In this document: positions 60,037 to 64,000 of the stretch, one piece after another
Layout of the letters: every line of letters starts with the position of its first letter
Position numbering within the stretch: position 1 is the first letter of the stretch
Source of the DNA: an uncultured Lachnospiraceae bacterium
GTDB lineage: Bacteria; Bacillota; Clostridia; Lachnospirales; Lachnospiraceae
Direction of reading: 5' to 3'
Length of the DNA: 64,000 nt
Assembly: GCA_910578335.1 (NCBI GenBank)
Contig: CAJTPU010000003.1
Coordinates: forward strand, 62,001 to 126,000
Notes under the pieces: generated by a model
The model's input: the letters and a program-made list of their open reading frames with translations, nothing else
Told to the model about the DNA's origin: nothing
Database searches by the model: none
Position numbers and translations under genes: made by a program

Positions 60037-60879
60037 CTATTTGATAGCCTTGCCGTCTCTTCTTCTCACAATCAGCTTATTAGACTTGTTTTTCTTCTTA
60101 CGAGTCTTATAGCCGAGTGCGGGCTTGCCCCAAGGGGTGCTGGGACCCGGACGTCCGATACCGGTCTTTCCTTCACCACCGCCATGAGGATGGTCGTTGG
60201 GGTTCATAACAGAACCGCGTACCGTGGGACGAATGCCCATATTGCGCTTACGTCCTGCTTTACCGATATTAATCAGATTGTGCTCAGCATTGCCTACAAT
60301 ACCTACCGTTGCCCTGCATACCAGAGGAATCATTCTCATCTCGCCGGAGGGAAGTCTCAGGGTAGCATACTTACCTTCTTTTGCCATGAGCTGTGCGCTG
60401 TTGCCAGCAGAACGAACAAGCTGTCCGCCCTTGCCGGGATACAATTCAATATTGTGTAACTGCGTACCTACGGGAATCTCGGATAAGGGAAGGCAGTTGC
60501 CCACTCTTACTTCCGCCGTAGCGCCGTTCATTACCTTCATGCCGTCGGTCAGTCCCTGCGGTGCAAGAATATATGACTTCTGTCCGTCCGCATAGCAGAT
60601 TAACGCGATATTTGCAGACCTGTTAGGGTCATATTCGATACCAACTACCGTTGCAGGGATACCATCCTTGTTTCTCTTGAAATCGATAATTCTGTATTTT
60701 CTTCTGGAACCGCCTCCGCGGTGTCTTACTGTAATCTTACCTTGGTTGTTACGACCAGCATTCTTTGCCAAAGATACGCAAAGGGATTTCTCCGGTTCCT
60801 GCTTGGTAATCTCAGAGAAATCAGAACCTGTCATATGCCTTCTGGAAGGTGTATATGGGTTATATGTCTTGATTCCCAT
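60037..60879 (-). CDS. rplB: 50S ribosomal protein L2
   Basis: A 280-residue L2: GIKTYNPYTPSRRHMTGSDF, RGGGSRRKYRIIDFKR, and the peptidyl-transferase-proximal VMNPNDHPHGGGEGKTGIGR with its conserved histidine. Confidence 0.98.
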   Translation of the reverse strand: MGIKTYNPYTPSRRHMTGSDFSEITKQEPEKSLCVSLAKNAGRNNQGKITVRHRGGGSRRKYRIIDFKRNKDGIPATVVGIEYDPNRSANIALICYADGQKSYILAPQGLTDGMKVMNGATAEVRVGNCLPLSEIPVGTQLHNIELYPGKGGQLVRSAGNSAQLMAKEGKYATLRLPSGEMRMIPLVCRATVGIVGNAEHNLINIGKAGRKRNMGIRPTVRGSVMNPNDHPHGGGEGKTGIGRPGPSTPWGKPALGYKTRKKKNKSNKLIVRRRDGKAIK

Positions 60880-60955
60880 TGTTATATCTCCTTTACTTGT
60901 GATTATTTGCGCAGCGCTCTGCGCCGCATACCTTAACCTGCCGGATATCTTTTAT

Positions 60956-61255
60956 TTATAAGCCGGCAAAAATCTCGATATCCTTGCTGTCCTCCGTGAG
61001 CTGCACGATAGCCTTTTTGGTCTTTGCCGTCTTGCCATAAGTCATGCCGCGTCTTTTGGTTTTGCCCGCGCAGTTCATGGTGTTGACTTTCTTTACCTTG
61101 GTGCCGTCAAACATTTTCTCGACAGCTTCCTTAATCTGTGTCTTATTTGCTTCCGGATGAACCAGAAAAGTATACTTCTTCTCGCTCATACCAGCCATAC
61201 TCTTTTCAGTGATAACCGGTTTGAGGATTACGTCATAATATTTAACATCTGCCAT
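60956..61255 (-). CDS. rplW: 50S ribosomal protein L23
   Basis: A 99-residue L23: YYDVILKPVITEKSM, YTFLVHPEANKTQIKEAVE and VNTMNCAGKTKRRGM. Start at 61255 follows GGAGG by 9 bases and overlaps rplD by 14 bp. Confidence 0.98.
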   Translation of the reverse strand: MADVKYYDVILKPVITEKSMAGMSEKKYTFLVHPEANKTQIKEAVEKMFDGTKVKKVNTMNCAGKTKRRGMTYGKTAKTKKAIVQLTEDSKDIEIFAGL

Positions 61256-61892
61256 CGCCGTATACCTCCTCAATCTTTTCAACAGCCGCCTTGGTTACCA
61301 CCAGCTTGTCGGCGTTCATCACATCATATACATTGATGGTGTTCGTCATCGCCGTCTTTACCTCGGGAAGGTTCCTTGCGGAAAGAACCACGTTTTTGTA
61401 GCGGTTGTCGGTGATATTGTCCTTTGATAACACAACCAGCGCTTTGCCTGCATGCAGGTTATCCATAACTGCTTTGAAATTCTTGGTCTTAATTTCATCA
61501 AACTGCAGCTCGTCAACCACAATCAGCTTGTTGTCAATCACTTTACTGGTAAGAGCGGACGTCAGCGCTGCCCTCTTTTCCTTTTTATTCAGCTTAAAGG
61601 AATAATCTCTTGGCACGGGAGCAAATACTACGCCGCCGCCCTTCCACTGGGGAGCTCTGATGGAACCCTGTCTTGCATGACCGGTTCCTTTTTGTCTCCA
61701 AGGCTTCTTCCCGCCGCCGGATACCCCGGAACGCGTCTTTGCTTTCTGTGTGCCCTGACGCTTATTTGCAAGGTGCTGTACAACTGCCATATGCACCAAA
61801 TGCTCGTTTATCTTGGCTCCGAAGACAGCATCGCTTAAATCCATCGTGCCGACTTCCTTGCCTTCCATGTTGTAAACAGATACTTTTGCCAT
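61242..61892 (-). CDS. rplD: 50S ribosomal protein L4
   Basis: A 216-residue L4: YNMEGKEVGTMDLSDAVFG, the loop GVSGGGKKPWRQKGTGHARQGS that lines the exit tunnel, and the NVYDVMNADKLVVTKAAVE end. In E. coli L4 represses its own operon; no evidence for that in this lineage. Confidence 0.98.
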   Translation of the reverse strand: MAKVSVYNMEGKEVGTMDLSDAVFGAKINEHLVHMAVVQHLANKRQGTQKAKTRSGVSGGGKKPWRQKGTGHARQGSIRAPQWKGGGVVFAPVPRDYSFKLNKKEKRAALTSALTSKVIDNKLIVVDELQFDEIKTKNFKAVMDNLHAGKALVVLSKDNITDNRYKNVVLSARNLPEVKTAMTNTINVYDVMNADKLVVTKAAVEKIEEVYGDGRC

Positions 61893-61931
61893 CTCTGTTA
61901 AGTCCTCCTTTCATCCAGACCATCATTAAGC

Positions 61932-62609
61932 TTACGCCTTAACGGTTTCTTTGATTGTTACTAAAGCCTTCTTAGGTCCGGGTACCGCACCTTTTACCAA
62001 AAGTAAGTTCTTGTCAGCATCCACTCTTACGACTTCCAGATTCTGAACCGTTACTTTTACACAACCCATATGTCCGGGCATTCCTTTTCCCTTAAACACA
62101 CGGCTGGGTGAGGAGCAGGCGCCGTTGGAACCCTGATGGCGGTGGAATTTGGAACCGTGCGCCATAGGTCCTCTGTGCTGTCCGAATCTCTTGATAGCAC
62201 CCTGAAATCCTTTACCCTTTGAAATTGCGGAAGCATCCACTTTATCGCCTGCGGCAAAAATGTCCGCCTTAATCTCTGCGCCAAGTGCATACTCTTCTGC
62301 ATTTTCAAACTTAAACTCTCTCAGATATCTCTTGGATGTCACGCCTGCCTTTTTGAAATGTCCCTGCATAGCCTTGTTTGTACCATGCATATGGACAATT
62401 TCCTTCTTGCCGCTTGCATCCTTGTTGATGATTCTGTCCTTCTTATCAACGAAGCCTACCTGTACGGCACTGTAACCGTCGTTCTCAAGCGTCTTAACCT
62501 GTGTCACGACACAGGGACCTGCCTGAAGCACCGTCACGGGAACAAGTACGCCGTCTTCATTGAAGATTTGGGTCATTCCGACTTTTGTTGCCAAAATTGC
62601 TTTTTTCAT
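61932..62609 (-). CDS. rplC: 50S ribosomal protein L3
   Basis: A 225-residue L3: KKAILATKVGMTQIFNEDG and the central KGFQGAIKRFGQHRGPMAHGSKFHR, with the conserved tip near MPGHMG. Second gene of the S10 operon. Confidence 0.98.
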   Translation of the reverse strand: MKKAILATKVGMTQIFNEDGVLVPVTVLQAGPCVVTQVKTLENDGYSAVQVGFVDKKDRIINKDASGKKEIVHMHGTNKAMQGHFKKAGVTSKRYLREFKFENAEEYALGAEIKADIFAAGDKVDASAISKGKGFQGAIKRFGQHRGPMAHGSKFHRHQGSNGACSSPSRVFKGKGMPGHMGCVKVTVQNLEVVRVDADKNLLLVKGAVPGPKKALVTIKETVKA

Positions 62610-62690
62610 GTTTTCCTCCTGTTTTTTCTACAGCGGGGCGCTCTGCGTCCATACTAGTAGGGGATATTATGTTGTTTCATCAAGAAAAAC

Positions 62691-63011
62691 TTATTTGTTT
62701 TTCATCTTGATATCGATGTAAACACCTGCAGGCATTTCCAGTCTCTGCAGCGCATCCACCGTCTTCTGGGTCGGTGCAATGATATCAATCAGTCTCTTGT
62801 GGGTTCTCTGCTCAAACTGCTCGCGGGAATCCTTATACTTGTGCACTGCCCTTAAGATAGTCACCACTTCCTTCTTGGTGGGAAGGGGTACCGGTCCGCT
62901 CACCTGGGAACCGTTCTTCTTAACTGTTTCGATGATTTTTTTGGCAGATGCATCAACTAATTGATGGTCATAAGCTTTCAGTGTAATTCTCATTACTTGA
63001 CTTGTTGCCAT
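62691..63011 (-). CDS. rpsJ: 30S ribosomal protein S10
   Basis: A 106-residue S10: RITLKAYDHQLVDASAKKIIETVKKNG and GPVPLPTKKEVVTILRA, also the scaffold for NusB antitermination. First gene of the cluster. GGAGG is 11 bases before the ATG. Confidence 0.98.
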   Translation of the reverse strand: MATSQVMRITLKAYDHQLVDASAKKIIETVKKNGSQVSGPVPLPTKKEVVTILRAVHKYKDSREQFEQRTHKRLIDIIAPTQKTVDALQRLEMPAGVYIDIKMKNK

Positions 63012-63050
63012 AAAAAAAGTCGCCTCCTTTTCGCACTTTTACTTTAAGTA

Positions 63051-63274
63051 CGACAAGCGGTGACTGTACACTCTCCCGTGTGTATCCTGATTGCGGATAT
63101 ATCAAATCCGTTTTCCTTCGTTTCTCACGGTTGTTTCTGCCCTACGGCAGACTTTATTGTCTGTACAGTGACTTGTCGTCAGTTTCCTAACTTGACATTC
63201 GCTCCACGGAAAACCTGCCATCCGGCATTACCATTGGCAGCAACCTCGCGTTTCATCGCTATCATGCCACAGCA
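63051..63274 (-). promoter_or_regulatory. Structured 5' leader of the S10 operon
   Basis: The 368-bp gap 63012-63379 holds the promoter and a leader of ~260 nt with no supported gene. Long-range arms CGACAAG..ACTGTACA (63162-63178) and TGTACAGT..CTTGTCG (63051-63070) close a domain. Inside are a TCTGCC/GGCAGA hairpin and a CGGAT/ATCCG hairpin. No T-run terminator is seen before rpsJ, so any control would be translational or by processing. Confidence 0.55.
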
Positions 63275-63280
63275 GAGACT

Positions 63281-63309
63281 AGTATACATGGTATTTTCCC
63301 TGATTGCAA
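63281..63309 (-). promoter_or_regulatory. Sigma-A promoter of the S10 operon
   Basis: TTGCAA, 17 bp, TATACT on the minus strand, with AT-rich sequence upstream of the -35 (63310-63356) that could act as an UP element. Predicted start ~63274. Confidence 0.8.
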
Positions 63310-63379
63310 GGGGTTTTTTAGAAAAATTGTATTTTTTTACGTACAACTTCAAATTATTCCTCATCTTTACGGCATGGTG

Positions 63380-64000
63380 TTAGTCTTGCGGAAAATATTT
63401 TTTGATATCGCTTTCCGTCATTCTTTCCACCAGCGCACCAAGCCGTGCCATCTCTTCTTTATAATTCTCTTCCGTCAAAAGATACCCGCTTCCTTTTAGC
63501 TGCTCCACTATCCACCGGTTGACATCTGCCGAAAAGTGCATGGAATCCATGTAGAGATTCAGGTTGCAGACAATATCCTCCTCCGCAAGAAAGCTGTATA
63601 AATGTACGTTGCTGTATGCTGTCAGCGCCTTTGCCGCCCTTTCTGCCGCATAAAGATATGCCTCTGTCCTGCCCTCCCTGTTCACCGAATCCCACCACAG
63701 CAGGGAATACGGCGGATAAAAAAAGTAAAATTCCGTCTCCGGATGTGATTCCGCCATTTGTACCAACAGCGCCACGTTCGCGTCGATTAGCTGCCTCTCC
63801 TCCTCCCCAAAATCTCTTGCCGCCGAAACGGGCGGGCGTTCATAATGGAGCAGCGCGTCCGCCTCCGAAAAGGTTTTGTATTGCGCCCAGTTATAGCTTG
63901 CCCCCTCGTCATAGTCCTGTTTCAGGGAGGAAGCAAGCTGATAGGGTATGTATTCAAAAAGCACGCCCTTATTGAACAGGTAGCTCACATCATCCAAAAT
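63380..64000 (-). CDS. SGNH-hydrolase-like protein, C-terminal part
   Basis: About 206 residues are visible, open to the right edge; the apparent first codon at 63997 is TTG inside a longer frame. The segment ETEFYFFYPPYSLLWWD and the late LYMDSMHFSADVNRWIVEQL (Asp-x-x-His pair) resemble the last catalytic block of SGNH/DltD-like hydrolases that modify cell-surface polymers. The nucleophile Ser block lies outside. It could also be a DUF of unknown activity. Confidence 0.55.
   Translation of the reverse strand: MLDDVSYLFNKGVLFEYIPYQLASSLKQDYDEGASYNWAQYKTFSEADALLHYERPPVSAARDFGEEERQLIDANVALLVQMAESHPETEFYFFYPPYSLLWWDSVNREGRTEAYLYAAERAAKALTAYSNVHLYSFLAEEDIVCNLNLYMDSMHFSADVNRWIVEQLKGSGYLLTEENYKEEMARLGALVERMTESDIKKYFPQD

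Overview
The window looks like a chromosome segment of a Gram-positive anaerobe of the Clostridia, most likely Lachnospiraceae. The evidence is strong Shine-Dalgarno sites, sigma-A promoters with 17-bp spacers, many intrinsic terminators, a rubrerythrin, a type-Z zinc S14, an L17 with a large internal insertion, a DUF4317 protein, and the gene order ecfA1-ecfA2-ecfT-truA-rplM-rpsI. No tRNA, rRNA, CRISPR array, phage gene or transposase was seen.

Layout. (1) 1-8.0 kb: thioredoxin reductase (partial) and an SDR reductase, then a minus-strand ion-transport block. The block holds a P2-type cation ATPase behind a long leader that resembles a Mn2+ (yybP-ykoY) riboswitch, a duplicated DUF1538 membrane protein, a tandem PII-like protein, and a CNNM/CorC transporter whose leader contains an aspartate-rich mini-ORF overlapping a terminator. 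(2) 8-20 kb: an ABC half-transporter, a small MGMT-like protein, a DUF4317 protein, and an ECF sigma / membrane protein / ABC transporter operon divergent from an OmpR-type two-component system. Two copies of a large palindromic repeat lie here. (3) 19.5-31.5 kb: argC, folA, a FIST-EAL c-di-GMP phosphodiesterase, a MerR regulator, an uncharacterised coiled-coil protein, an aldolase-like protein, rubrerythrin, a cupin-RR-HK-ABC locus and a lipoprotein. (4) 31.6-38 kb: a MacB/FtsX-type ABC locus, a RelB/RelE-type toxin-antitoxin pair, a NarL-type two-component system and a decayed DpnI restriction endonuclease gene. (5) 38-46 kb: rpsI, rplM, truA and the ECF vitamin transporter core, then an M15 peptidase and a chemotaxis receptor. 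(6) 46-63 kb: the S10-spc-alpha ribosomal cluster, from rpsJ to rplQ, including rpmJ (GTG start). (7) The right edge carries the C-terminal part of an SGNH-like protein.

The ribosomal cluster is transcribed leftward from a consensus promoter at 63281-63309 through a 260-nt structured leader. It is split by a terminator after secY and a new promoter before adk. Two intercistronic gaps inside it (before rpsH and before rpsM) contain a family of ~60-nt hairpins with conserved loop and bulge but different, still paired, stems. These hairpins, the acidic leader ORF of the CNNM gene, the ATPase leader, the palindromic repeats and the DpnI remnant are the points most worth following up.
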